Source of the DNA: Bradyrhizobium elkanii WSM2783 | GTDB lineage: Bacteria > Pseudomonadota > Alphaproteobacteria > Rhizobiales > Xanthobacteraceae | NCBI RefSeq assembly: GCF_000472865.1 | Contig: NZ_AXAP01000010.1 | Span: 1 to 64,000, forward strand | DNA: 64,000 bases | Direction: 5' to 3' | In this document: positions 35,751 through 44,684 of the stretch, one piece after another | Layout: each line of letters opens with the position of its first letter | Numbering within the stretch: position 1 is the first letter of the stretch | Made by a program: the position numbers and the translations under genes | Notes under the pieces: generated by a model | What the model was told of the DNA's origin: nothing | What the model saw: the letters and a program-made list of their open reading frames with translations, nothing else | Database searches by the model: none

Positions 35751-36446
35751 TCAGTTTCCGTGCAGCCGCTTCGTCGCGCGCCGCGCGAACCACTCTGATG
35801 CAACAAGCGCGCTCATCGCAAGCACGATGGAGATGATGACCAGCCGCGCCGCCGCAAGGTCGCCCTCGGGCGTCTGGATCAGCGAATAGATCGCCGACGA
35901 GATGGTCTGGGTCTCGCCTGGAATGTTGGAGACGAAGGTGATGGTCGCGCCGAACTCGCCGATCGCCTTGGCGAAGCCGAGCACCATTCCGGCGAGCACG
36001 CCCGGTAGCGCCAGGGGCAACGTCACGGTCAGGAACACCTGCCATGGCGCCGCGCCCAGCGTTCCGGCCGCCTGCTCCAGCCGCCGGTCGACGGCCTCGA
36101 TCGACAGCCGGATCGGCCGCACGAGCAATGGAAAGGCCATCACGCCGCAGGCGAGCGCCGCACCGGTCCAGCGGAACGCGAAGACGATGCCGAGATGATC
36201 GGCAAGCCATGCCCCGACGAGGCCGCGCCGTCCAAACGTGAGCAATAGCAGATAGCCGGTGACAACGGGCGGCAGCACCAGCGGCAGATGCACGAGCGCG
36301 TCGAGCACCGATTTGCCCCAGAAGTCACGGCGCGCCAGCAGCCACGCCAGCGCGATCCCTAAGGGGGTCGCGACCAGTGTTGCGACGATGGCGACCCGCA
36401 ACGACAGCAGGATCGCCGTCCACTCGGTCGGCGAAATCTCGAACAC
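35751..36446 (-). CDS. modB: Molybdate ABC transporter permease
   Basis: The 231-residue membrane protein starts with a GTG at 36446. It has five to six hydrophobic segments and the ModB EAA loop: [27 protein letters not shown], followed by [25 protein letters not shown], a hallmark of molybdate permeases. It forms the channel with ModC. It lies 38 bases downstream of modA and two bases before modC. Confidence 0.95.
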   Translation of the reverse strand: MFEISPTEWTAILLSLRVAIVATLVATPLGIALAWLLARRDFWGKSVLDALVHLPLVLPPVVTGYLLLLTFGRRGLVGAWLADHLGIVFAFRWTGAALACGVMAFPLLVRPIRLSIEAVDRRLEQAAGTLGAAPWQVFLTVTLPLALPGVLAGMVLGFAKAIGEFGATITFVSNIPGETQTISSAIYSLIQTPEGDLAAARLVIISIVLAMSALVASEWFARRATKRLHGN

Positions 36447-36484
36447 GTGGGCTCAGATCATGCTTCCGCTTTTCCGGATCATGC

Positions 36485-37270
36485 TCAGGTCGTCGGCGTG
36501 ATCAGGAACTTGAAGCCGTACTTCTCGAGGATCGTCTTTGCCGCCGACGATTTCAGGAAGTTGAGGTACTCGGCGGTCTCGGGTTTGGCCGTCGTCGTCG
36601 CCGCGACCGGATAGATGATCGCGGGATGGCTGTCGGCCGGGAAGGTGCCGACGATCTTGACGCCGGGCTCGACCTTGGCGTCGGTCGAATAGACGATGCC
36701 GAGCACGGCCTCGCCGCGGGCGACCAGTGTCAGCGCCGCGCGAACGCTTTCGGCCATCGCGAATTTCGGCTCGGCCGCTTGCCAGGCGCCGAGCTTCTCC
36801 AGCGCCGCCTTGGCATATTTGCCGACCGGCACGGCCTTGACGTCGCCGGTCGCGATCCTGCCGTCACCGGCGAGCTTGGCGAGGTCGAAGCCGCCGCCGA
36901 TATTGACGTTGTCGATCTTGGAGTCCTTCGGCGCGATCAGCACGATGCTGTTGCCGAGCAGATTGACCCGCGTCGCCTCGTTGATGTTCTTCTGCTTGAC
37001 CGCGTAGTCCATCCAGTCGGTGTCGGCGGAGACGAACACGTCGGCCGGCGCGCCCTGCTCGATCTGCTTTGCCAATGCTGAGCTGGCGGCATAGCTCGCA
37101 TTGACCTTGACGCCGGTCTTGGCGGTGTAGGCGGCGTCGATGTCGTCGAGGGCGTTCTTCATCGAGGCGGCCGCGAACACGGTCAGGGTCTTTTCCTGCG
37201 CGTTCGCAGGTAAGGTGGCTGAAGCCAGCGCAAGGACAAAGGCGGCGACAATTCCGGCAAGGCGGTTCAT
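36485..37270 (-). CDS. modA: Molybdate ABC transporter periplasmic binding protein
   Basis: The 261-residue protein has a signal peptide cut after ANAQ. LTVFAAASMKNALDDI carries the serine that contacts the oxyanion, and ASSALAKQIEQGAPADVFVSAD is the signature of ModA. AMAESVRAALTLVARGEAVLGIVYSTDA completes the two-lobe site. It captures molybdate for nitrogenase and other molybdoenzymes. The start is the ATG at 37270. The 208 bases upstream to the secreted unknown could hold a promoter; no ModE box was recognised. Confidence 0.95.
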   Translation of the reverse strand: MNRLAGIVAAFVLALASATLPANAQEKTLTVFAAASMKNALDDIDAAYTAKTGVKVNASYAASSALAKQIEQGAPADVFVSADTDWMDYAVKQKNINEATRVNLLGNSIVLIAPKDSKIDNVNIGGGFDLAKLAGDGRIATGDVKAVPVGKYAKAALEKLGAWQAAEPKFAMAESVRAALTLVARGEAVLGIVYSTDAKVEPGVKIVGTFPADSHPAIIYPVAATTTAKPETAEYLNFLKSSAAKTILEKYGFKFLITPTT

Positions 37271-37478
37271 GGCAGGCGCTCCATCACGTCCGCATGCACG
37301 CGGACCGCGCGCACTTCGGGCGTTGGTTGAATCGATGAGATCTGCGACAGACGGAAGCGCCGTTCCGGTGATCCCAACGGACTGACGGTCGGTTGGGATA
37401 TCGCTACGTTCAGACAATAAACAGGCTGGCCGTCCGGGTAAAGACGACGCGTTGTCTATTCGCCGGCCTATGTACCGC

Positions 37479-37988
37479 TCATTCCGCCGGCAGGATCGCG
37501 ACCGAGATCGAATTCTCTTTGACCCCGCTGATCTGCAGTACGAATGGGCTGGCGGAAAGCTCGAATTTTACCGTCTTGCGGATACCGTCGCAGTCGGTGG
37601 CGCCGCTGAATGCCTTGGGCTTGAGGAAGTGACCATCCTGCACCACGTCCAGCCAGGCGCCGGACGACAGGCTGATCGTGTAAAGGCCGGCCTTGGGCGT
37701 AGTCTTGAAGCTGGTGAAGCCGGCAAAAGTGCCGTCCTTCGGCGCCCGCTCCGGCGGCGTCGGCAGTTTTGCATCTGCCGGTGCCACCAGGGTCAGCGTG
37801 AATCCGCTGGCGGGCAAGGCCGCAAACTCGTTGCCTGAGGTCAATTTGGCGCGATCTGGCGCGGTCAGCGCGGCGCGCTCGCGATCGATCGGCCATTTGA
37901 ACTTGTCGCAACCGCTCGGTTCTTCCGCCGCAAGAGCAGGCGCACTGCCGAGCAGCAGCAACGCAACCAGAACAGATGTCCGCCGCAT
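37479..37988 (-). CDS. Secreted hypothetical protein in the molybdate cluster
   Basis: The 169-residue protein has a signal peptide (residues 1-20, cut after ALA). The mature part has a cysteine near each end (SGCDKF, TDCDGI) and mostly beta-type segments such as GFTLTLVAP and GLYTISLSSGAWLDVVQDG. It lies two bases after the mop stop, so it is probably co-transcribed with mop. No family is recognised. A role in periplasmic metal or oxyanion handling is only inferred from position. Confidence 0.75.
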   Translation of the reverse strand: MRRTSVLVALLLLGSAPALAAEEPSGCDKFKWPIDRERAALTAPDRAKLTSGNEFAALPASGFTLTLVAPADAKLPTPPERAPKDGTFAGFTSFKTTPKAGLYTISLSSGAWLDVVQDGHFLKPKAFSGATDCDGIRKTVKFELSASPFVLQISGVKENSISVAILPAE

Positions 37989-37990
37989 GA

Positions 37991-38197
37991 CTATTCCACC
38001 GCGATCATGACATCGGAGGCCTTGACCACCACGATCACCTTGCCGCCAACCTTGATGCCGAGATCATCGACCGCCTCGTTGGTGATCGAGGACGTCATGA
38101 CGGTGCCGCCGATATCGACGCGGACATGGGACGTGGTTGCGCCCTTCTTCACCTCGACGACGGTGCCCTTGATCTGGTTACGTGCACTGAGACGCAT
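37991..38197 (-). CDS. mop: Mop-type molybdenum-binding protein (molbindin)
   Basis: The 68-residue protein is a single Mop/TOBE domain: MRLSARNQIKGTVVEV, TTSHVRVDIGG and ITNEAVDDLGIKVGGKV are the standard pterin/molybdate-binding blocks. The start is the ATG at 38197 with GAGGAG upstream. Free molbindins assemble as hexamers that bind molybdate in the cytoplasm. It may replace the domain missing from the short ModC of the same cluster. Confidence 0.93.
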   Translation of the reverse strand: MRLSARNQIKGTVVEVKKGATTSHVRVDIGGTVMTSSITNEAVDDLGIKVGGKVIVVVKASDVMIAVE

Positions 38198-38382
38198 GAT
38201 CGCTCCTCGCAATGGTTGAATGCGCGCAGTCGTGCTGCGCCTATGTGGCTTTTGGTTGAAACGAGCGGGACCGTCGTCCCCGGCGGACGCCTTGCGCTTG
38301 CGGCGCTGGCCGACGCGACAATAGCCCATCACGCCGCCGCGGGAATAGCGTCCTGACGAAGATGTTATCCTCGCGGGGCAAT

Positions 38383-38408
38383 GCGTAGCCCGGATGGAGC
38401 GTCCATCG
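38383..38408. repeat. Half of a family D repeat
   Basis: GCGTAGCCCGGATGGAGCG followed by TCCATCG resembles the left arm of the 33511-33600 element. The remainder is missing, and the mepA coding region begins at once. The 220 bases between mop and mepA show no other gene. Confidence 0.5.
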
Positions 38409-38417
38409 AAGAAGATG

Positions 38418-39365
38418 TTACTGCTTCGCGTCCGGCGCGTTCAGCACCGCTTTGCAAGCGGCCGGCATTTGCGCCAGGGTCATCGGCGGCTTCGGCTTTG
38501 GCGGTATCGGCGGCGGCTTCGGATGCAGCACCGCATCGGAGAACCAGAAGTCGAAGTCGGAAGGCTTGCAGCCTTCATCCTCCGACTGCGACGGCTGTCC
38601 CTCGCATTCGCTGGCGCCGGCCGGGCAGCGCATGCGGATGTGGAAGTGATAGTCATGGCCCCACCACGGTCTGATCTTGGCGAGCCAGCTACGGTCGCCC
38701 TTGGCCTCGCGGCACAATGCCTTCTTGATCGCGGCGTTGACGAAGATCCGCTGCACGGCGGGCTCCTGCGCGGCGTCGCGCAGCACCAGCACATGGCCGG
38801 GGGTGAACACTTTGGGATCGACGTCGAGCCGGTCCGGCCGCACCATCATCACCGCCGACATGTCCTCGCGTTCTTCGCGCGACAGCCTGCGGTCGGGCAT
38901 CGGCGTCAGCCAGACGTCGGCATCTAAACCGATCTGGTGACTGGCATGGCCGCTCAGGGCGGGCCCGCCGCGCGGCTGCGCGATGTCGCCGACCAGGATA
39001 CCCGGCCAGCCGGCATCCTTGTGCGCCTTGACCGACAGGCGCTTGAGCAGCGCGATCATGCCGGGATAGCCCCAGTTGCGGTTGCGCGACAGCCGCATCA
39101 CCTGCCAGGTCTCGCCACTGATCGGCATCGGCGCCGCGCCCGCGAGACAGCCTTTGGAATAGGAGCCGATCACCCGCGTCGGCGTCGCCGTCGGCAGCAC
39201 CTTGCGCGCGAACAATTCCTTGGCGCCGAGCTTGGGATCGTTGGGATTGGCGAGCGGCGGCAGCGGCTTCGGATTGACCGAGCCTCTGTCCTGCGCCGAC
39301 GCCGCGTCGGCACCAAGCGATAGAGCTGCAAGAACCAGCAGGGTCAATATCGGGCGGGACGTCAT
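38418..39365 (-). CDS. mepA: Penicillin-insensitive murein endopeptidase
   Basis: The 315-residue periplasmic zinc peptidase has a signal peptide cut near DAASAQ. Residues HASHQIGLDAD form the HxxxxGxxxD metal site, and HDYHFHIRM gives the HxH motif of the LAS peptidase fold. Cysteines after the active site (CPAGASEC and later) probably pair in the periplasm. It cleaves D-Ala-mDAP cross-links in peptidoglycan. The start is the ATG at 39365; a longer frame to 39428 has no signal sequence. Confidence 0.93.
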   Translation of the reverse strand: MTSRPILTLLVLAALSLGADAASAQDRGSVNPKPLPPLANPNDPKLGAKELFARKVLPTATPTRVIGSYSKGCLAGAAPMPISGETWQVMRLSRNRNWGYPGMIALLKRLSVKAHKDAGWPGILVGDIAQPRGGPALSGHASHQIGLDADVWLTPMPDRRLSREEREDMSAVMMVRPDRLDVDPKVFTPGHVLVLRDAAQEPAVQRIFVNAAIKKALCREAKGDRSWLAKIRPWWGHDYHFHIRMRCPAGASECEGQPSQSEDEGCKPSDFDFWFSDAVLHPKPPPIPPKPKPPMTLAQMPAACKAVLNAPDAKQ

Positions 39366-39452
39366 GGGATTCACTCGAAGGGCAGTCAGCGTAACATGGA
39401 TTCGATGGTCCGCGAGCCGCCGTGACATCGCAATTGGTTGATGGAGCTAACT

Positions 39453-39569
39453 CCCTCTCCCGCTTGCGGGGGGGCGAGGTGGGGGTATCTCCGCGATTCG
39501 GACTCTTCGTGTGGAGAGGGCCCTCACCCGGCGCTTACGCGCCGACCTCTCCCGCAAGCGGGAGAGGTG
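39453..39569. repeat. Palindromic intergenic repeat, family C
   Basis: CCCTCTCCCGCTTGCGGGGG at the left and CCTCTCCCGCAAGCGGGAGAGG at the right make the outer hairpins. CCCTCACCCGGCGCTTACGCGCC lies between them in pieces. It separates the mepA promoter region from the end of the binding-protein gene. Confidence 0.8.
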
Positions 39570-39579
39570 GGACGAGCCT

Positions 39580-40572
39580 TCACTGCATCTCGATCTTGGC
39601 CGACTTGATCACCGTGCTCCAGCGGTCGACCTCGCTGCGCAGATATTGCGACGTCCGCTCCACCGAGCCCCCATAGATTTCCGCGGAGAGCTTTCGGAAG
39701 TTGGCCTGGATATCGGGCCGGGCCAGCACTTCGTTGACGTCGGCATTGATCTTCTCGACGATCGCCTTCGGCGTCCCTGGCGGCGCCACCATCGCAAACC
39801 AGGCGACCGCTTCGAAGCCCGGCAGCGTTTCGGCGATCGTCGGCACGTTGGGCATGGATGGCAATCGTTTCGGCGAGGCCACCGCCAGCAGCTTGAGCTT
39901 GCCGGCCGTCACCAGCGGCAGCGTGACGCCGAGATTGTCGAACATCAGGTCGACGTCGCCGGCGAGCAGGCCCTGCAGCGCCGGCACGGTGCTGCGATAG
40001 GGAATCTGGCGCAGCTTCACCTTCGCCATCGTCTCGAATAATTGGGAGCTCAGATGCGACGTTGTCCCGCTGCCGAGCGTGGCGGCTGTGAGCCCATCGG
40101 GGTTTGCGCGCAGATGATCGATCAACTCCGCCACGCTGGACGCCTTGATGCCGTTGGGGCGGACGAAGATCGCGTTCGGCACCTGCGCCATCACGACGAT
40201 CGGCTCGAACCTCGCCGGATCAAAGCGGAGCTTGCGGAAAAGGTTCTGGTTGATGACGAGCGGCGGCGGTGGCGCGGAGAGAAGGGTATAGCCGTCGGGG
40301 TCGGCATTGTAGACCTCCTCGGCCCCGACGTTGCCGGCTGAACCGATCCTGTTCTCGATTACGATCGGCTGGCCCCATTTGCGCGACAGCCAATCCGCCA
40401 CCAGCCGCGGGACCGCATCCGCGGTGCCGCCGGCAGAGAATGGCACGATGATCCTGACGGTGCGGTCCGGGTAGTCTCCGGCAGCGCCGGGACCACACGT
40501 CAGCAGCAGCGCCAGCGTCGCCGCCAAGAGAGTGCTGATGGTGAGAGATCGATTGTGCGTGCTCTGGCGCAT
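39580..40572 (-). CDS. Bug-family tripartite tricarboxylate transporter substrate-binding protein
   Basis: The 330-residue protein starts at the ATG at 40572 behind a GGGGAGGGG ribosome site and has a signal peptide cut near AAGDY. YPDRTVRIIVPFSAGGTADAVPR and GQPIVIENRIGSAGNVGAE are the family fingerprints, with VDLMFDNLGVTLPLV in the middle. These periplasmic proteins bind carboxylates. No TctA/TctB membrane genes are nearby, which is normal for this expanded family. Confidence 0.92.
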   Translation of the reverse strand: MRQSTHNRSLTISTLLAATLALLLTCGPGAAGDYPDRTVRIIVPFSAGGTADAVPRLVADWLSRKWGQPIVIENRIGSAGNVGAEEVYNADPDGYTLLSAPPPPLVINQNLFRKLRFDPARFEPIVVMAQVPNAIFVRPNGIKASSVAELIDHLRANPDGLTAATLGSGTTSHLSSQLFETMAKVKLRQIPYRSTVPALQGLLAGDVDLMFDNLGVTLPLVTAGKLKLLAVASPKRLPSMPNVPTIAETLPGFEAVAWFAMVAPPGTPKAIVEKINADVNEVLARPDIQANFRKLSAEIYGGSVERTSQYLRSEVDRWSTVIKSAKIEMQ

Positions 40573-41041
40573 CGGGTCCCCTCCCCAAGGCGATGCTTGC
40601 GCCTCGTCCGCCGTCCGCAACTTGGCGTCCCCTGGAACGGAGGATAGCCTGAACCGGCGGGCGCCCGAAGCATTTTTGACGACAGCAGATGCCCACTCTG
40701 ATCGCGACCTCCTGATTTGCTCGATCCAAGCTCGCGGCTTAACCGGGTACTAACCCTGTCGCGTAATGACGCAATTTCGTGCGGAATACGCGCCATTGGT
40801 GCATCCGCAGCATCGCTACCCGGATCGCGGGAAAATTGGCTCCGCGCGCCTGGTTGATTTGCCCGTTGGATTTGCTTCTCAGCCCCTCCGAGCCGCCCGC
40901 CGGTATTCAGAGATGCGGACGTCCGCCTCCTAAACAGGCAGCTCGGGTCCGGCTCTATTCTGGAAACCGGCGGAATACACCATTTTTTCAGACACTTATC
41001 GGAGAACCATCCGCGGCGGGAGTGCGTGTGGCGGAAAGTCG
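40573..41041. other. Intergenic region without a convincing gene
   Basis: The 469 bases separate divergent genes. A minus-strand frame crosses it, but its product is arginine/serine-rich and lacks conserved features. The stretch near the right edge (CGGAAAGTCG) contains the ribosome site of the downstream gene. I see no repeat, tRNA or riboswitch. Promoters for both sides must lie here. Confidence 0.5.
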
Positions 41042-43258
41042 ATGCCGAAGATGCGGCCAAAAACGGTGAAGAAACTAAGGCGCAGGGCGGCGGCGAGAAT
41101 TCCCGGCCGTCCGGTCAAATCCGATCCGAAACTTTCAGGCGGCAAGCGGCGCGTTCCGTCCGAGATCGGCGAGATCGTGCGCAAGCGCGCCGAGGCTGAG
41201 GCGGCGATCGCCGATGCGCGCCGCTCCAACGAGCGCCTGCGCGAGGCGATCGACATCCTGCCGCAGGGCATCGTGTTCCTGGACGCCGAAGGCCGCTACA
41301 TCCTCTGGAACAAGAAATATGCGGAGATCTATCGCCGCAGCTCCGACCAGTTCGAGCACGGCGCGCGGCTGCAGGATACGCTCCGGGTCGGCGTCGCGCG
41401 CGGCGACTATCCCGAGGCCATCGGCCGCGAGGAGGCGTGGATCGCCGAGCGGCTGAAGAAACTCTATCAGCCCGGCGAGCGGCATGAGCAGAAGCTTGCC
41501 GACGGCCGCGTCGTCCTGATCGAGGAGCGGCTGACCTCGGATGGCGGCGTCGTCGGCCTGCGCGTCGACATCACCGAATTGAAGCAGCGCGAGGCCTCGT
41601 TCCGCCTGTTGTTCGACGGCAATCCGGTGCCGATGATCCTCTGCTCGCTCGACGGCGAGCGCATCCTCTCCGTCAACGACGCCGCGGCCGAACATTATGG
41701 CTTCAGCCGTGCCGAATTCGAGAAACTGACCATCCGCAGCCTGCAGGCGTTCGATACTGAACTGCCGTGGATCGGCGGCCGCGGTGGCGACGAGCAGGCG
41801 GCGCGGACCTGGAAGCATGTGCGGGCCGACGGCACGCTGATCGATCTTGCGATCTATTCGCGCGAATTGATGCATGGCAACCAGCCCGCGGTGCTGCTGG
41901 CGCTGATGGACATGACCGAGCGCAAGCGCGCCGAGGCGCGGCTTGCCTTCATGGCCCAGCATGACGGGCTCACGGCGCTGCCCAATCGCAATCTGCTCCG
42001 CCAGCAGATGGACGACATGCTGCTGCACACCCGCCGCAGCGCCGAGAAGGTCGCGGTGCTGGTGCTCGGGCTGGACAATTTCAAGGCCGTCAACGACACG
42101 CTCGGCCATGGCGTCGGCGACAAGCTCCTGCGCGGGGTCGCAAAGCGCCTGCGCTCGACCTTGCGCGAGGAAGATGCGCTGGCCCGTCTCAACTCCGATG
42201 AATTCGCGATCGTCCAGAGCGGCGTGTCGCGTCCGGAGGATGCGGTGCTGCTCGCGAAGCGCCTGCTGGAAGCGATCGGCGAACCCTATCTGCTCGACGG
42301 CCATTCCATCGTGATCGGCGCCAGCATCGGCATTGCGATGTCGCCCGGCGACGGCGACGAATCGGAGAAACTGTTGAAGAGCGCCGACATGGCGCTATCG
42401 CGCGCCAAGAGCGAATTCCGCGGCACCTTCTCCTTCTTCGAGGCCGAGATGGACGCGCGCGCCCAGACCCGCCGCAAGATCGAGATGGATTTGCGCGACG
42501 CGATCCAGAACGACGGCTTGCGGCCGTTCTACCAGCCGCTGGTCGATCTCTCGAGCGGCCGCATCACCGGCTTCGAGGCGCTGGTGCGCTGGCCGCATCC
42601 CGAGCGCGGCATGATCTCGCCCGGCGAGTTCATCCCCGTGGCGGAAGAGACCGGCCTGATCAATCCGCTCGGCGGCTTGATGCTGCGGCGCGCCTGCATG
42701 GATGCCGCGCATTGGCCCGACGATGTCCGCGTCGCCGTCAACCTGTCGCCGCTGCAATTCCGCACCGGCAATCTGTTGGCGCAGGTAACGGAAGCGCTGA
42801 AGTATTCCGGTCTGCCGGCGCGGCGGCTCGAGCTCGAGATCACCGAGACGCTGCTACTAGAAAAGAGCAGCCAGGTGCTGGCCACGCTGCACGCGCTGCG
42901 CGCGCTCGGCGTGCGCATCTCGATGGACGATTTCGGCACCGGCTATTCCAGCCTCAGCTATTTGCGCAGCTTTCCGTTCGACAAGATCAAGATCGACCAG
43001 TCGTTCGTGCGCGACCTCGGCTCCAACCGCGATGCGCAGGCGATCGTGCGTTCGATCATCAGCCTCGGCAAGGGCCTCGGCGTCACCATCACCGCGGAGG
43101 GAGTCGAGACCGAAGCCGAGCTGAGCTGCCTGCGCGCCGAAGGCTGCCACGAAGGCCAGGGTTTCCTGTTCAGCCGCGCCAGGCCCAATGCCGACATCGT
43201 CAGCCTGCTGCAGGCGCAGCGCGGCGGGACGAACGACGAAGCCGCGCTGGTAGCGTGA
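41042..43258 (+). CDS. PAS-PAS-GGDEF-EAL protein, cyclic-di-GMP phosphodiesterase with degenerate GGDEF
   Basis: The 738-residue protein has a coiled region (about 45-68) and two PAS domains (about 68-180, ending VDITELKQRE, and 185-298, ending DMTERKRAE). A GGDEF domain follows (about 300-465), then an EAL domain (about 475-725). The diguanylate-cyclase signature reads NSDEF at 384-388 instead of GGDEF, so synthesis is probably lost. EALVRW (511-516), NLSPLQF, EITE, DDFGTGYSSLSYL and KIDQSFV are intact, so c-di-GMP hydrolysis is likely. The PAS domains should sense a cytoplasmic cue, as no membrane segment is visible. Confidence 0.93.
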   Translation: MPKMRPKTVKKLRRRAAARIPGRPVKSDPKLSGGKRRVPSEIGEIVRKRAEAEAAIADARRSNERLREAIDILPQGIVFLDAEGRYILWNKKYAEIYRRSSDQFEHGARLQDTLRVGVARGDYPEAIGREEAWIAERLKKLYQPGERHEQKLADGRVVLIEERLTSDGGVVGLRVDITELKQREASFRLLFDGNPVPMILCSLDGERILSVNDAAAEHYGFSRAEFEKLTIRSLQAFDTELPWIGGRGGDEQAARTWKHVRADGTLIDLAIYSRELMHGNQPAVLLALMDMTERKRAEARLAFMAQHDGLTALPNRNLLRQQMDDMLLHTRRSAEKVAVLVLGLDNFKAVNDTLGHGVGDKLLRGVAKRLRSTLREEDALARLNSDEFAIVQSGVSRPEDAVLLAKRLLEAIGEPYLLDGHSIVIGASIGIAMSPGDGDESEKLLKSADMALSRAKSEFRGTFSFFEAEMDARAQTRRKIEMDLRDAIQNDGLRPFYQPLVDLSSGRITGFEALVRWPHPERGMISPGEFIPVAEETGLINPLGGLMLRRACMDAAHWPDDVRVAVNLSPLQFRTGNLLAQVTEALKYSGLPARRLELEITETLLLEKSSQVLATLHALRALGVRISMDDFGTGYSSLSYLRSFPFDKIKIDQSFVRDLGSNRDAQAIVRSIISLGKGLGVTITAEGVETEAELSCLRAEGCHEGQGFLFSRARPNADIVSLLQAQRGGTNDEAALVA

Positions 43259-43274
43259 GCCGAGTTTTTCAGTG

Positions 43275-43308
43275 GTAGGGTGGGCGCGTTTCGCTTTGCC
43301 TACCCTAC
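43275..43308. repeat. Short inverted repeat, family E (GTAGGGT/ACCCTAC)
   Basis: GTAGGGTGGGC and GCCTACCCTAC flank GCGTTTCGCTTT. A longer relative with GGTTTCGCTTCGCTCTACCC is at 48334-48416. It lies between convergent genes and can fold as a terminator hairpin. Confidence 0.65.
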
Positions 43309-43312
43309 GTGC

Positions 43313-44485
43313 TCACCGCGTCGTTGGCGATCCCGCGAGATTGCCTGAGAGGATCGCGCGGCCGGCGTCCTCGTAATTGACGTCGCGGGCCTGGATCTGC
43401 TGCGCGATCGCGTGCATGTCGCGGAAGCGGCGCTCGAACTTGTTGGCGGCGAACACCGCCGTGGCGCCGGCCATGTGATAGGCGGTATCGACCACGGATG
43501 CCGATTGGTGGATGGTCCAGGTCGAGGCGACGCGCAGCGCCACGCGATGGCCTTCTGTCAGGGAAACGCCGCGTTCCAGATCGCGCCAGACGTCCGCAGC
43601 AGTCGTATAGAGATAGGCACGCGCAGCGCGCAGGCTTGCCTCGGTGCGGCCGATCAAACCCTGCACCGCATTGTTCTCGCGCATCGCCTTCAACCCTTGC
43701 GGCGTCTTGCCGCGCGAAAGCTCGATCGCCGCATCGAGTGTGGCGCGCGCGACGCCGAGCGCGGTCGCGGCAAAGCCCATGCCGAACACCATGTTGGTGG
43801 AAAGCTTGTACAGCGGGCCCCCTTCGCGCAAGGCCGAAGGATCGTCGCGCAGCGCGGCGAACTTCTCCTGGATGAACAGATTCTCCACCGAGTAGGAATC
43901 GGTGCCGGTGCCCTTCAGCCCGATCACGTCCCAGACGTCGTGCATCGTCGCGCTCGTCGCCGGAAACAGGATGGTGCGGATTTCCGCCGAGCCGTCAGCT
44001 TTCCTGCGGGGCGAGCCATCCTGTTCGACCACGCGCACATGCGCGCCCAGCCAGCTTGCCTGCCGTGAACCGCTCGCAAAATCCCAGCGCGCATTGGCGA
44101 GATAGCCGCCCGGCACCGCCTTCACCTCATGCGCGATCGCGCCCCAGGCGAGGATTCCCGGCGCGACGTTGAAAATCTCGTTCGCCGCATCAGGCTCGAG
44201 ATAGGCCGCGGTCATCGCGCAGACGGTGCATTGGCCGAGGCACCAGGCGGTGGAGGCATCGGCCTTGGCGATCTCCTCCTGCATCTGCATGAACGCTTCC
44301 AGCGTCGCCTCGCTGCCGCCGAAGCGTTTCGGCAGCAGCGCGCGATAAAGCCCGTTGTCGACCAGCGCCGCTGTCACCGCGCCCGTCAGCCGCCGCGTCC
44401 GTTCGATCTCGTCCGCATCTTTTGTGATCAACGGCGCCAGTGCACGCGCCTTCCCGGCGAGATCGAACTCTTCCGGCTTGCTCAT
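43313..44485 (-). CDS. Acyl-CoA dehydrogenase-fold flavoprotein (group with flavin-dependent monooxygenases)
   Basis: The 390-residue protein has the three-part acyl-CoA dehydrogenase fold. The N-terminal helices include LVDNGLYRALLPKRFGGSEA, and the C-terminal part matches the Acyl-CoA_dh_2 type. GYLANARWDFASGSRQASWLGAHV is typical of the HpaH/HsaA-like oxygenase branch, which uses reduced flavin supplied by a partner reductase. No reductase gene is adjacent. The substrate is unknown. Confidence 0.85.
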   Translation of the reverse strand: MSKPEEFDLAGKARALAPLITKDADEIERTRRLTGAVTAALVDNGLYRALLPKRFGGSEATLEAFMQMQEEIAKADASTAWCLGQCTVCAMTAAYLEPDAANEIFNVAPGILAWGAIAHEVKAVPGGYLANARWDFASGSRQASWLGAHVRVVEQDGSPRRKADGSAEIRTILFPATSATMHDVWDVIGLKGTGTDSYSVENLFIQEKFAALRDDPSALREGGPLYKLSTNMVFGMGFAATALGVARATLDAAIELSRGKTPQGLKAMRENNAVQGLIGRTEASLRAARAYLYTTAADVWRDLERGVSLTEGHRVALRVASTWTIHQSASVVDTAYHMAGATAVFAANKFERRFRDMHAIAQQIQARDVNYEDAGRAILSGNLAGSPTTR

Positions 44486-44576
44486 GCGTTTCCTCGCTGT
44501 TGTTGTTCTATCGAGCGGGAACGCGATGGTGGCCTATCCGTGGAGAGAGGGCAAGCTAGTCGAAGCACTCGCGGCC

Positions 44577-44678
44577 GTCATTCCGGGGCTCGCGTAGCGC
44601 GAGCCCGGAATCCATTTCTCCGCCCGTGCCTGTAGCCCGATGGATTCCGGGCTCTCGCTTCGCGAGCCCCGGAATGAC
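44577..44678. repeat. Palindromic intergenic repeat, family A
   Basis: GTCATTCCGGGGCTCGCG and CGAGCCCCGGAATGAC form the outer stem. GGAATCCATTTCTCCGC and GATGGATTCCGGGCTC match the inner blocks of the copy at 2495-2599. It lies directly after the end of lepA. Confidence 0.85.
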
Positions 44679-44684
44679 AGCGCC

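Noticed and set aside
37271..37478. ModE binding site upstream of modA
   Set aside because: No convincing TATATA-type inverted repeat is present; ATATCGCTACG alone is not enough.
40500..41060. Minus-strand frame across the gap between the Bug protein and the GGDEF/EAL gene
   Set aside because: Basic, low-complexity product without conserved blocks, overlapping the signal peptide region of the Bug gene in another frame.
43313..44485. Calling this gene a fatty-acid acyl-CoA dehydrogenase
   Set aside because: The C-terminal half and the region before it fit the flavin-dependent oxygenase branch better, so a beta-oxidation role was not assigned.
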